From NCBI RefSeq assembly GCF_003111665.1, contig NZ_CP022188.1, positions 434,001 to 498,000 on the forward strand: a stretch of 64,000 nucleotides of DNA. The letters run 5' to 3'. This stretch comes from Parazoarcus communis. Lineage in GTDB: Bacteria > Pseudomonadota > Gammaproteobacteria > Burkholderiales > Rhodocyclaceae. Both the position numbers and the translations under genes were made by a program. Position 1 is the first letter of the stretch, and each line of letters starts with the position of its first letter. The notes under the pieces are model-generated. The model saw nothing but the letters and a program-made list of their open reading frames with translations, ran no database searches and had not been told where the DNA came from. This document shows, one piece after another, positions 1 through 8,074 of the stretch.

Positions 1-212
1 AAGTTGAAGTGGGGCAGCACCCGCTCCTCCACCAGACCAAGCGCCCGCGTGGTATCACCCGACTGAATGGCCTTGTCTTCGCGCACGATCGTCAGTACGT
101 CGTTGGTCACCGAGCGCACCAGCACATCGGGCGGGGTCTTCTCGTCAATCGCAAACGCGGCAGGCGCAGCGGTCGCGAACATCAACAGGAAGCAGCACAA
201 AATTCTCTTCAT
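1..212 (-). CDS. mlaC: MlaC-type periplasmic phospholipid-binding protein (partial, N-terminal part only)
   Basis: This is the first ~70 residues of a protein whose gene runs off the left edge of the window. It opens with a signal peptide (MKRILCCFLLMFATAAPAAFA) and continues with a Ttg2D/MlaC-like start: PPDVLVRSVTNDVLTIV, then a VEERVLPHFNF segment. MlaC carries phospholipid across the periplasm between the outer-membrane MlaA complex and the inner-membrane MlaFED transporter. It follows mlaA in the same direction with a 13-base gap, as expected for the mla operon. Two adjacent ATG codons occur. The one ending at 212 is better spaced from a GGTGAG ribosome-binding sequence than the one ending at 215. 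The C-terminal part and any mlaB gene lie outside the window. Confidence 0.85.
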   Translation of the reverse strand, partial: MKRILCCFLLMFATAAPAAFAIDEKTPPDVLVRSVTNDVLTIVREDKAIQSGDTTRALGLVEERVLPHFN

Positions 213-225
213 CATTCTCACCAGT

Positions 226-1083
226 TCAGTTGAAATGCCCGTCAGTTCGGGCATTCAGCGCAAAATCACCGACACCGAGCAGTTCCAGGTCTTCCACTGC
301 AACCGCTGCGAGTTCGTCTGCAGCCCTGCCCAGCGGCAGGCTGTCACCGTCTACACGGCTGAAATCTTCGTACACCCGTGGCGGGTTGCCATCGAAAACT
401 TTGTAACGGCGCTGTTCAAGATAGAAGTCGCGCACATAGCTGTACTTGTCGAGCGTGCCTTCTTCCAGGGTCTTGTCCACACCGAGGAGATTTGCGCGCG
501 TGTTCAGGAGACGCACACCGGTCATCGTATTGCGCGTCGGGATGTGGCCAACGGACGACACGGGATCGACCGACATATCGACCGGAAGCATTGCTGCGTC
601 ACGCAAGGTGCGCGGACCGAAGAAAGGCAGCACGATGTACGCACCGTCACCGACGCCCCAGCGGCCGAGCGTCTGACCAAAGTCCTCGTCATGCTTGGCA
701 AAGCCCATCTCTGTCGCAATATCGAGCACACCGGCAATACCGAATGTCGAGTTGAACAGGAAGCGCATCATGTCACTCAGCGCATCTGCGAACTTGCCCT
801 GAAGCAGGTTGTTGACGCCGATCCAGGGGTCGCCGAGGTTGCCGAACACGTTGCTCACGCCCGTGCGGACCGGCGACGGCAATACCGCATCGTAGGCCTG
901 GGCGGCCGGCTTGATCACAGCCTTGTCCAGCCCTTCGTTGAATGAAAACATGGCCCGGTTGTAGCCTTCGAGCGGATCCTGAGGATCCGATGCCGTCGTC
1001 GCACAACCGCTACCCAGCAACACGGTTGCCGCCAGGACCAGCACACGCACGCCGCTTCGGAGGGGACGCATTGTTGCGTTCAT
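226..1083 (-). CDS. mlaA: MlaA (VacJ) outer-membrane lipoprotein
   Basis: MlaA removes phospholipids from the outer leaflet of the outer membrane and passes them to MlaC. The protein has a lipoprotein signal peptide ending in LGSGC, so the cysteine should be lipidated. It then has the family hallmarks: DPLEGYNRAMFSFNEGLDK, DPWIGVNNLLQGK and FGQTLGRWGVGDGAYIVLPFFGP. Length is about 285 residues, slightly long for the family because of a low-complexity tail. I start at 1083 because GGAG lies nine bases upstream. An in-frame ATG at 1098 has no such site. It lies between mlaD and mlaC, the arrangement common in Betaproteobacteria, where mlaA is part of the mla operon rather than separate as in E. 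coli. Confidence 0.95.
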   Translation of the reverse strand: MNATMRPLRSGVRVLVLAATVLLGSGCATTASDPQDPLEGYNRAMFSFNEGLDKAVIKPAAQAYDAVLPSPVRTGVSNVFGNLGDPWIGVNNLLQGKFADALSDMMRFLFNSTFGIAGVLDIATEMGFAKHDEDFGQTLGRWGVGDGAYIVLPFFGPRTLRDAAMLPVDMSVDPVSSVGHIPTRNTMTGVRLLNTRANLLGVDKTLEEGTLDKYSYVRDFYLEQRRYKVFDGNPPRVYEDFSRVDGDSLPLGRAADELAAVAVEDLELLGVGDFALNARTDGHFN

Positions 1084-1111
1084 TTCGGTTTTCTCCATCG
1101 GGACGGGGCCG

Positions 1112-1582
1112 TCATTGCGCCGGCGCTTCAGCCGCCTTGTTGAACATGAACTGACCGATCAGCTTCTCGAGCACGACTGCAGACTGCGTAATCTGGATGA
1201 CGTCGCCCCCCTTGAGCACGTCGACCTCCGCCCCCGGTTCAAGTCCGATGTACTGCTCGCCGAGCAGACCGGACGTCAGGATGGTGGCAATGGTATCGCG
1301 GGGGAATTCATAACGACTATCCAGTTCGAGCTTGACCACCGCGCGATAGCGCTGCGAATCGAAGCGGATGTCCGCAACGCGCCCGACCAACACCCCCGCA
1401 CTCTTGACCGGCGCCCGCACCTTGAGCCCGCCGATGTTGTCGAAGGGCGCCTCAACCGCATAGAGCGTCGCGCCACTCAGGCCGGTGAAGTTGCCGACCT
1501 TCATTGCCAGAAAAATCAGTGCCGCACAACCCAGCACCACAAACACACCCACCCACAGGTCGAGCGTCGTTCTGCTCATCAT
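1112..1582 (-). CDS. mlaD: MlaD, membrane-anchored MCE-domain subunit of the Mla transporter
   Basis: The 156-residue protein has one N-terminal membrane helix (LDLWVGVFVVLGCAALIFLA) followed by a single MCE domain. The MCE domain includes FDNIGGLKVRAPVKSAGVLVG and a LTSGLLGEQYIGLEPG hydrophobic-pore segment. MlaD forms a hexameric ring on the periplasmic face of MlaFE and binds phospholipid. Its start overlaps the mlaE stop by four bases (ATGA), so it is probably translationally coupled. Length and domain order are normal for the family. Confidence 0.95.
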   Translation of the reverse strand: MMSRTTLDLWVGVFVVLGCAALIFLAMKVGNFTGLSGATLYAVEAPFDNIGGLKVRAPVKSAGVLVGRVADIRFDSQRYRAVVKLELDSRYEFPRDTIATILTSGLLGEQYIGLEPGAEVDVLKGGDVIQITQSAVVLEKLIGQFMFNKAAEAPAQ

Positions 1583-2370
1583 TGACCCCGGAACATGAAA
1601 GAAGTCAGTACAAAATCCAGCGCCAGAATTGCCAGCGCCGAGCTCACCACCGTGCGGGTAATCGCCCGCGAAACACCTTCGGCCGTCGGATTGCAGTCAT
1701 AGCCTTCGAACACCGCAATCAACGATACCGCCACACCGAAAACAAAGGATTTCAGCACCCCGTTCAGGATGTCGTAGCGAAAATCCACAGCCGCCTGCAT
1801 CTGTGACCAGAACGCGCCATCGTCGACGCCGATGAACACCACCCCGATCAGCCAGCCACCAAACACGCCCATGGCAGAAAACATCGCTGCCAGCAAAGGC
1901 ATCGAAATCACCCCACCCCAGAAGCGCGGCGCAACAACACGCGCAATCGGGTTCACGGCCATCATGTCCATGGCCTTCAACTGCTCGGTCGCCTTCATCA
2001 AACCGATCTCGGCCGTAATCGCAGAGCCGGCACGACTGGCAAACAGCAAGCCGGCAACCACCGGGCCCAGTTCGCGCGTCAGCGAAAGCGCCACCAGCAC
2101 GCCGAGCGCATCGCTCGACCCGTAGCGCTGCAGTGTTTCATAGCCCTGCAGTCCGAGCACCAGTCCGACAAAAAGCCCGGACACCAGAATGATCAGCAGA
2201 GACAGCACGCCACTGAAGTAGATCTCACGGATGGTGAGATGCACGCGCCGGATCGACTGTCCCGAGTACAGCAGCATCATGACGAAGAAGCGTGCCACGA
2301 AACCGAAGCGCCACACTGCGTCCACCGTCATTGCACCGACGCGCCGCACAAAATCAATGACCGGATTCAT
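1579..2370 (-). CDS. mlaE: MlaE, permease subunit of the Mla phospholipid ABC transporter
   Basis: A 263-residue integral membrane protein of the MlaE/YrbE family. It shows the typical VLGLQGYETLQRYG, LTRELGPVVAGLLFASRAGSAITAEIG and EQLKAMDMMAVNP segments and about five membrane helices. It forms the transmembrane part of the MlaFEDB complex that moves phospholipids across the inner membrane. The start codon overlaps the end of mlaF (ATGA), and the stop overlaps mlaD. All three genes therefore form a tightly coupled unit. No truncation or unusual residue was seen. Confidence 0.96.
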   Translation of the reverse strand: MNPVIDFVRRVGAMTVDAVWRFGFVARFFVMMLLYSGQSIRRVHLTIREIYFSGVLSLLIILVSGLFVGLVLGLQGYETLQRYGSSDALGVLVALSLTRELGPVVAGLLFASRAGSAITAEIGLMKATEQLKAMDMMAVNPIARVVAPRFWGGVISMPLLAAMFSAMGVFGGWLIGVVFIGVDDGAFWSQMQAAVDFRYDILNGVLKSFVFGVAVSLIAVFEGYDCNPTAEGVSRAITRTVVSSALAILALDFVLTSFMFRGQ

Positions 2371-3185
2371 CGCACACCCCGATCGAGCAAACTGGACATC
2401 GGCGCCGCCGGATAATGGAAAGGCACCGGTCCGTCCGCTTCAGCGTTGACAAACTGATGCACGAAAGGATGCCCGGATGCACGAATTTCGTCCGGCGTGC
2501 CCTGGGCCACGATCCGCCCCTCGGAAACGAAGTACACGTAATCGACGATTTCCAGCGACTCATGCACATCATGGGTCACCATGACCGTACTCGCGCCCAG
2601 CGCATCGTTGAGCCGGCGAATGAGTTGCCCGACGATACCAAGCGAAATCGGATCGAGTCCGGCAAAGGGTTCGTCGTAGAGCACCAGCATGGGATCAAGC
2701 GCCACTGCCCGGGCCAGCGCCACCCGCCGCGCCATCCCGCCCGACAGCTCGGAAGGCATCAGCGCAGCTGCCCCGCGCAAACCCACCGCCTGCAGCTTCA
2801 TCAGCACGAGGTCATTGATCAGGCCCGGGGGCAACTCGGTGTGCTCGCGCAAGGGGAAAGCCACATTGTCGAACACACTCATATCGGTAAACAGGGCGCC
2901 AAACTGGAACAGCATGCCCATGCGCCTGCGCAAGGCGTAGAGGGCAGCGTTGCCGAGCTCGCCAACGTTCTGAGCCTCCACCTCTACGCGACCGCCCGTC
3001 GCGCGAATCTGGCCACCGATCAGACGCAGCAGCGTGGTCTTTCCACAACCGCTGCCGCCCATGATTGCCACGACCTGGCCACGATGCACATCCAGGTCGA
3101 TACCGCGCAAGACTTCTCGCTCGCCATAGGCAAAACGAACGTCGCGCAGGCTGACGAGAGGCGCTTGCGTAGAAGAGGGAGTCAC
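2367..3185 (-). CDS. mlaF: MlaF, ATPase subunit of the Mla phospholipid ABC transporter
   Basis: A 272-residue ABC ATPase with Walker A GGSGCGKTTL near residues 43-52, signature LSGGM, Walker B LVLYDEPFAGLD and a switch histidine in VTHDVHE. FQFGALFTDMSVFDNVAFPLR is typical of the MlaF subfamily. It powers MlaE. The start is a GTG at 3185, since no in-frame ATG is available near the N terminus. The gene heads the mla operon and is divergent from the pilus operon; the promoters for both lie in the 233-base gap. The C-terminal ~20 residues (PVPFHYPAAPMSSLLDRG) match the extension MlaF uses to grip its neighbour, though I infer this only from position. Confidence 0.95.
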   Translation of the reverse strand: MTPSSTQAPLVSLRDVRFAYGEREVLRGIDLDVHRGQVVAIMGGSGCGKTTLLRLIGGQIRATGGRVEVEAQNVGELGNAALYALRRRMGMLFQFGALFTDMSVFDNVAFPLREHTELPPGLINDLVLMKLQAVGLRGAAALMPSELSGGMARRVALARAVALDPMLVLYDEPFAGLDPISLGIVGQLIRRLNDALGASTVMVTHDVHESLEIVDYVYFVSEGRIVAQGTPDEIRASGHPFVHQFVNAEADGPVPFHYPAAPMSSLLDRGVR

Positions 3186-3366
3186 CGGGGGGAAATCTTA
3201 GGGTAGTAAAGGCCGGCAGTTTAGCAGAGGAGCGGCGCGCCTCAGGGCAAATCTGTTGCAATGCGACAACGTTCGAAGCGCCCCCACTCCCGACAAGGCC
3301 ACCCGGAACACGGGTCAGGCAGCCACCCCAGCCACTCCCCCGCCGCCTCCAGCGCGACCTGCCATC

Positions 3367-3394
3367 TTGACGCGGTGACACGAGAATGTATTAT
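3367..3394 (+). promoter_or_regulatory. Predicted sigma70 promoter of the pilus operon
   Basis: TTGACG (3367-3372) and TATTAT (3389-3394) are separated by 16 bases, with the expected transcription start about 25 bases before the ATG at 3419. The -10 box covers the upstream in-frame ATG at 3386, which argues for translation starting at 3419. A short perfect palindrome, ATGCT-AAA-AGCAT (3393-3405), overlaps the -10 edge and the start site. It may be an operator. This is sequence inspection only. Confidence 0.5.
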
Positions 3395-3418
3395 GCTAAA
3401 AGCATTCAATTATTCGAT

Positions 3419-5119
3419 ATGAATATTTACAAACTCATCCCTGCCATCGTTTGCGCTTCAGTACTGGGCTGCACTCAGACGCTTCCGCGTGCACCGGCGG
3501 ACACTCATCTGCGCTCCGACACGCCGGACATGAAAACCGAGGCGCTACCGACAGCGCCGGAACCCGCAGCATCCGCGGCAGAAGCCGTCCCGCCCCTCCC
3601 AGCCCCCACCTATTCGATTTCGGTCAACCGGGTTTCAGTCGTCGAACTCCTCAACGCGATCGCACGCGACGCCCGACTCGACATCGACATCCATCCGGGC
3701 ATTACCGGTGTTGTGACGCTCAATGCCTTCAATCAGCCCCTGAGACAACTGCTTACGCGAATCTCGCGCCAGGCCGACATCCGGTTCGAACTCGCAGGCA
3801 GCTATCTCGCGGTAATGCCAGACACCCCCTACCTGCGCACCTACCAGGTGGATTACGTCAACCTGAGCCGAAGCATGAGCGGCTCGGTCGCCACCAGCAC
3901 CCAGATTGCAACCAGTTCGAGCGCGCTTGACGGCAAGCGCAGTGCCGGCGGCAACACCTCTCTCACGCAAATTGAAACCCTGTCGGCAAACCGCTTCTGG
4001 GAGTCACTCGAAACCAACATCCGAACCATCCTCCGGGAGCACACCCGGTTCATCCTGCGTCGCCGCTGCGAGGACCGCCGACAGGATTCGTCTGACCGTG
4101 ACGGAGGCCAGTCTGCCCCCTGCGCCGAACCCGAGCAGGCCGAGTTCGTGATGGTCAATCGTGAAACCGGGGTGTTGATGGTCCGCGCCAACAGCACCCA
4201 GCACGAACGCATTGTCGAGTTCCTCGAGCGGGTTCAGACCGCCGCGCGACGTCAGGTCATCATCGAGGCCACCATCGTCGAGGTCGCACTCAGCGACGGA
4301 TACAAGCAGGGCATCGACTGGACGCGCCTCGGCACCCGCAGCGGCAACATCCAACCGCGCGGCTCTGGCGCCGACAGCAGCACACTGTCGCCAACACTCT
4401 CCTACCTGTCGGACAAGCTCGACATCAGGCTCGAACTGCTCGAATCCTTCGGCACCGTGAAGGTGCTTTCAAGCCCCCGCCTTTCGGTGCTGAACAATCA
4501 GACCGCGATGCTCAAGGTCGTCGAAGAGGTGGTCTATTTTCTGGTGGACGCCTCGACCACTGCCTACGGCGACAGCGACCGCGAGAAGATCACCGCGACC
4601 ACGACACCGCAATCGGTGTCGGTCGGCATGGTGATGGCCCTGACGCCACAGATCAGTGCGAACGGCGAGATCATCCTCAACGTACGCCCGACGATTTCCA
4701 GCATTTCCGGCTTCCGCGACGACCCGAACCCTTCGCTCGGAAGCATTCCCAACCGCGTGCCGCAGATCCGCACACGTGAAATCGAATCCGTCCTGCGCCT
4801 GTCCAGCGGCGAGATCGCCGTACTCGGCGGCCTGATGGAGGACAAGCTCGATTACGATACCGGTCGCATTCCGCTTCTCGGGGCAATCCCCGTCCTCGGT
4901 GAATTCTTCACCCGGCGCGAGAATTCCGCACAACGCACCGAACTGGTCATTTTCCTGCGTCCGCTACTGATTGAGCGCCCCACAATCGATGCCGGCTACG
5001 CCGGATATCGCGAATCCCTGCCCACTCCGGATTTCTTTCGCACGCCGCCCGAGCAAGCGCACATCCTGGGTTCGCTGTCCTCGGGCAATGCTTCCGGGCC
5101 GGGCGCCGCGCAGCGATGA
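3419..5119 (+). CDS. mshL: MSHA/type IV pilus secretin, MshL-like lipoprotein
   Basis: The 566-residue protein is a member of the GspD/PilQ secretin superfamily closest in layout to MshL. It has a short lipoprotein signal ending in VLGC (Cys18) and a proline/alanine-rich linker. Next comes a secretin/TonB short N-terminal domain (ISVNRVSVVELLNAIARDARLDIDIHPGITG), an N1-like domain, and the secretin barrel domain with the signature VPQIRTREIESVLRLSSGEIAVLGGLMEDK near the end. It should form the outer-membrane channel for the pilus. Translation starts at 3419 rather than 3386, which lies in the predicted -10 box. A charged, cysteine-containing stretch around 4060-4130 (RRRCEDRRQDSSDRDGG) looks unlike the rest and may reflect a local frame disturbance or a natural linker. 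Confidence 0.88.
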   Translation: MNIYKLIPAIVCASVLGCTQTLPRAPADTHLRSDTPDMKTEALPTAPEPAASAAEAVPPLPAPTYSISVNRVSVVELLNAIARDARLDIDIHPGITGVVTLNAFNQPLRQLLTRISRQADIRFELAGSYLAVMPDTPYLRTYQVDYVNLSRSMSGSVATSTQIATSSSALDGKRSAGGNTSLTQIETLSANRFWESLETNIRTILREHTRFILRRRCEDRRQDSSDRDGGQSAPCAEPEQAEFVMVNRETGVLMVRANSTQHERIVEFLERVQTAARRQVIIEATIVEVALSDGYKQGIDWTRLGTRSGNIQPRGSGADSSTLSPTLSYLSDKLDIRLELLESFGTVKVLSSPRLSVLNNQTAMLKVVEEVVYFLVDASTTAYGDSDREKITATTTPQSVSVGMVMALTPQISANGEIILNVRPTISSISGFRDDPNPSLGSIPNRVPQIRTREIESVLRLSSGEIAVLGGLMEDKLDYDTGRIPLLGAIPVLGEFFTRRENSAQRTELVIFLRPLLIERPTIDAGYAGYRESLPTPDFFRTPPEQAHILGSLSSGNASGPGAAQR

Positions 5120-6855
5120 ATACGATCACCCCGCTGCTGGCCGCCGACAACCGTGATCCGAAAACGATCGGGCAGCAGTTGCTCGATGCCGGCCTGATCA
5201 CCGAAGACCAGCTTCGTATCGGTCTCATTGAACAGGCGAGCAGCAAGCAACAACTGGGACGAGCCCTCATCGAACTCGGCTTTCTCACCGAAGGCACGCT
5301 ACGAGACACTCTGAGCGCCCGCCTCGGGCAACAAAGCGTTGAGCTCGCCAGCGTCGTCATCGATCCGGCCACCCTTGCCCTCGTCCCCGAGCAAATCGCC
5401 CGCCAGCACCGTCTGCTGCCCTTGCACTTCGACGCCGACCTCAAGCGGCTCACCCTTGCCAGCCCCGGTGGTCACGACATCATTGCGCTCGATGCGCTTC
5501 GCAGTGTGTGCGAGCCGGGCATCGACATCGCGCTGCGCCTTGCGGCCGAATCCGAACTGCGCCAGGCGCTTGACCGCCATTACGGCTACCAGCTCTCGAT
5601 CGACGGCATCCTGCACGAGATCGAATCCGGCACAGCCCCCCAGCCGCAAGACCAAGGTCCGGGACACCCCCGACAACCTGTCATCCGGCTCATCGATGCG
5701 CTGTTGGTCGACGCGGTAAAACATGAAGCTTCCGATATCCACTTCGAGCCCGAATCCGGTTTCCTGCGCATTCGTTACCGCATCGATGGCCTGCTGCAGC
5801 AGATCCGGGTGCTGCACCACAGTTACTGGCCGGCCATGGTGGTCAGGCTGAAAGTGATGGCAGGCCTCAATATTGCCGAGACACGCAGCCCCCAGGATGG
5901 CCGCATCTCGCTCACCCTCAACGGCCGTCCAATCGACTTCCGGGTCTCCGCTCAGCCGACCCTGCATGGCGAGAACATCGTCCTGCGCATCCTCGACCGG
6001 CAGAAAGGGATCGTCCCCCTCGCGCACCTGGGGCTCGCCGCCGAGCAGCAGGATCGCATTTCACGGATGATCGCTCACCCCGAAGGCCTGATCCTGGTCA
6101 CGGGCCCGACCGGAAGCGGCAAGACCACCACGCTCTACTCCATTCTCAACCAGCTCAACGACGAAACCCGCAACATCATGACGCTGGAGGACCCGGTGGA
6201 GTATCCGATGCCGATGGTCCGCCAGACCACGATCTCCGACGGCGCGAGGATCGACTTCCCCAGCGGCATCCGCGCCATGCTCAGACAGGACCCGGACGTG
6301 ATCTTGGTCGGCGAGATCCGCGACACGGATACCGCGGAGATGGCGCTGCGGGCAGCCATGACCGGTCACCAGGTGTATTCAACCCTGCACACCAACTCCG
6401 CGCTCGGCGCCATTCCCCGGCTGCTGGACATCGGCCTTCGCCCCGACCTGCTCGCTGGCAACCTCGTCGGCGTGATCGCCCAGCGCCTGCTCAGACGCCT
6501 GTGCCCGGCATGCCGTCAGCCCGACCGCCCCTCTGTCGCCGAACAGCAAGTGCTCGGCATCCTGCCGGAGCACGCCGCGACGACGAGGATTCATCGTCCC
6601 CGGGGGTGCCCCGAGTGTGCTCACCGCGGCTATCGCGGGCGGCTTGCCATCGTCGAATGTCTGCTGATGGATGAAGAGCTCGACGACCTCGTCAGTCGCC
6701 GGGCGGGACGGCGTGAGCTCGCCGCCGCCGCAGCGCGCAAGGGTTTTGTCGACCTGGCCCGGGACGGCGCGCGTCGCGTGCTCGACGGCAGCACCAGCAT
6801 TGAAGAGCTGTCCCGCGTCATTCGTCTCCACCACCACGACCAGCCCCCGTCATGA
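5116..6855 (+). CDS. mshE: Type IV pilus / type II secretion assembly ATPase, MshE/GspE family
   Basis: A 579-residue assembly ATPase that would drive pilin polymerisation at the inner membrane. An N-terminal MshEN/T2SSE_N region (about residues 15-75) precedes the core. The core contains Walker A GPTGSGKTTT, an Asp box LEDPVEYPMP, Walker B RQDPDVILVGEIRD and the His box of STLHTN. A CPAC...CPEC pair gives the zinc knuckle found in GspE/PilB enzymes. In MshE the N-terminal domain binds cyclic di-GMP through repeats beginning RLG. Here the first repeat reads TIGQQLLDAG and the second QLGRALIELG, so the usual arginine is absent from both. The gene overlaps mshL by four bases (ATGA). Confidence 0.92.
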   Translation: MNTITPLLAADNRDPKTIGQQLLDAGLITEDQLRIGLIEQASSKQQLGRALIELGFLTEGTLRDTLSARLGQQSVELASVVIDPATLALVPEQIARQHRLLPLHFDADLKRLTLASPGGHDIIALDALRSVCEPGIDIALRLAAESELRQALDRHYGYQLSIDGILHEIESGTAPQPQDQGPGHPRQPVIRLIDALLVDAVKHEASDIHFEPESGFLRIRYRIDGLLQQIRVLHHSYWPAMVVRLKVMAGLNIAETRSPQDGRISLTLNGRPIDFRVSAQPTLHGENIVLRILDRQKGIVPLAHLGLAAEQQDRISRMIAHPEGLILVTGPTGSGKTTTLYSILNQLNDETRNIMTLEDPVEYPMPMVRQTTISDGARIDFPSGIRAMLRQDPDVILVGEIRDTDTAEMALRAAMTGHQVYSTLHTNSALGAIPRLLDIGLRPDLLAGNLVGVIAQRLLRRLCPACRQPDRPSVAEQQVLGILPEHAATTRIHRPRGCPECAHRGYRGRLAIVECLLMDEELDDLVSRRAGRRELAAAAARKGFVDLARDGARRVLDGSTSIEELSRVIRLHHHDQPPS

Positions 6856-8060
6856 CGCTCCATACCTATCGGGCAATCGACAACGGTGGCCGCAGCGTGC
6901 GCGGCACCACAGACGCCGCGGACATCGAGGATCTCGAATCGCGCCTGCAGCGCCGCGGACTGACACTCGTCCACGGCGAACCGGCCAACCCGCACACCGG
7001 ACGCCGCGTCTGGAGCCGACGCATCCCGCGCCGCGAACTCATCCATTTCTGCTTTCATCTGGAACAGCTGCTTGCTGCCGGCGTCCCCATCATCGAAAGC
7101 CTCACCGACCTTCGCGAAGCCACCGCGCACATGCAGATGCAGCAGGTCGTGAGCACACTGGTGGAGGACATCGAGGGCGGACTCCCGCTGTCGGAAGCCG
7201 CGGCCCGCCATCCGGGTGCATTCGACGCGGTGTTCTGCAGCCTGCTCCGGGTCGGCGAGCAGACCGGCACGCTCGCCCCTGTGCTCCGCCAACTCGCAGA
7301 TGCCTTGCACCGTGAAGACGAACTCGCCGCCCACGCGCGCAAACTCGCCATCTATCCGATCATCGTCGGCTCGGTCTTGTGCGCGGCAATCGCGGTCGCG
7401 CTCCTGTTTGTCGTTCCCGAGCTCGGCCGCCTGTTCCGCAGCACAGGGCAGGCCCTGCCACTGCAAACCCGCATCCTGATCGAGCTGTCGAGCGGCCTCG
7501 CACACCATGGATGGCTGATCCCGGTGGTGCTCGCCCCCGCCCTGGGCGCGACGCGCTTTGCCATCCGCAACAACCCGGCGCTCCAGCTTGATTTCGACCG
7601 TTTGCGCCTGCGCCTGCCGCTGCTCGGTGCGCTGCAGTACAAGATTGCGCTGGCACGCGTCGCCAGCCTCCTGTCCATGCTCTACGCATCCGGAATCACG
7701 CTGCTCGATGCCCTGAGCACGGCAGAGCACGCCAGTGGCAATCTAGCGATCCGCGACAGTCTGCGCACGGCTAGCCTGCGCATCACCGAAGGTCACGACA
7801 TCGCGTCTGCTTTCGAGCTCACCGGACTCTTCCCACAACTGGTGACCCGCATGCTGAGAATCGGAGAGCAGACAGGCAGCCTCGACACCGCCCTCGGCAA
7901 TGTCGTTCATTTCTACGAGCGAGATACCAAAGAATCCATCGAGCGGCTTCAGGCGAGTGCCGAGCCAATGCTCACCCTGATCCTGGGGGCCTTGATGCTG
8001 TGGATCGTGTTTGCCGTGCTTGGTCCGGTGTACGACATTCTCACCCGGCTACCCGTCTGA
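6852..8060 (+). CDS. mshG: Inner-membrane platform protein, GspF/PilC/MshG family
   Basis: A 402-residue polytopic protein with two T2SSF domains (about residues 65-190 and 265-390). Each contains a cytoplasmic helical bundle followed by hydrophobic segments (YPIIVGSVLCAAIAVALLFVVPEL and LTLILGALMLWIVFAVLGPVYDIL). Family motifs seen are FCFHLEQLLAAGVPIIESL, LLRVGEQTGTLAPVL and its repeat MLRIGEQTGSLDTAL. It couples the ATPase to pilin insertion. The start overlaps the preceding stop by four bases. The length is standard for the family. Confidence 0.93.
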   Translation: MTLHTYRAIDNGGRSVRGTTDAADIEDLESRLQRRGLTLVHGEPANPHTGRRVWSRRIPRRELIHFCFHLEQLLAAGVPIIESLTDLREATAHMQMQQVVSTLVEDIEGGLPLSEAAARHPGAFDAVFCSLLRVGEQTGTLAPVLRQLADALHREDELAAHARKLAIYPIIVGSVLCAAIAVALLFVVPELGRLFRSTGQALPLQTRILIELSSGLAHHGWLIPVVLAPALGATRFAIRNNPALQLDFDRLRLRLPLLGALQYKIALARVASLLSMLYASGITLLDALSTAEHASGNLAIRDSLRTASLRITEGHDIASAFELTGLFPQLVTRMLRIGEQTGSLDTALGNVVHFYERDTKESIERLQASAEPMLTLILGALMLWIVFAVLGPVYDILTRLPV

Positions 8061-8074
8061 CCGGAGCGCAATCA

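Noticed and set aside
67..945. 292-codon plus-strand frame at the left edge
   Set aside because: Antisense to mlaC and mlaA, which have clear signal peptides and family motifs.
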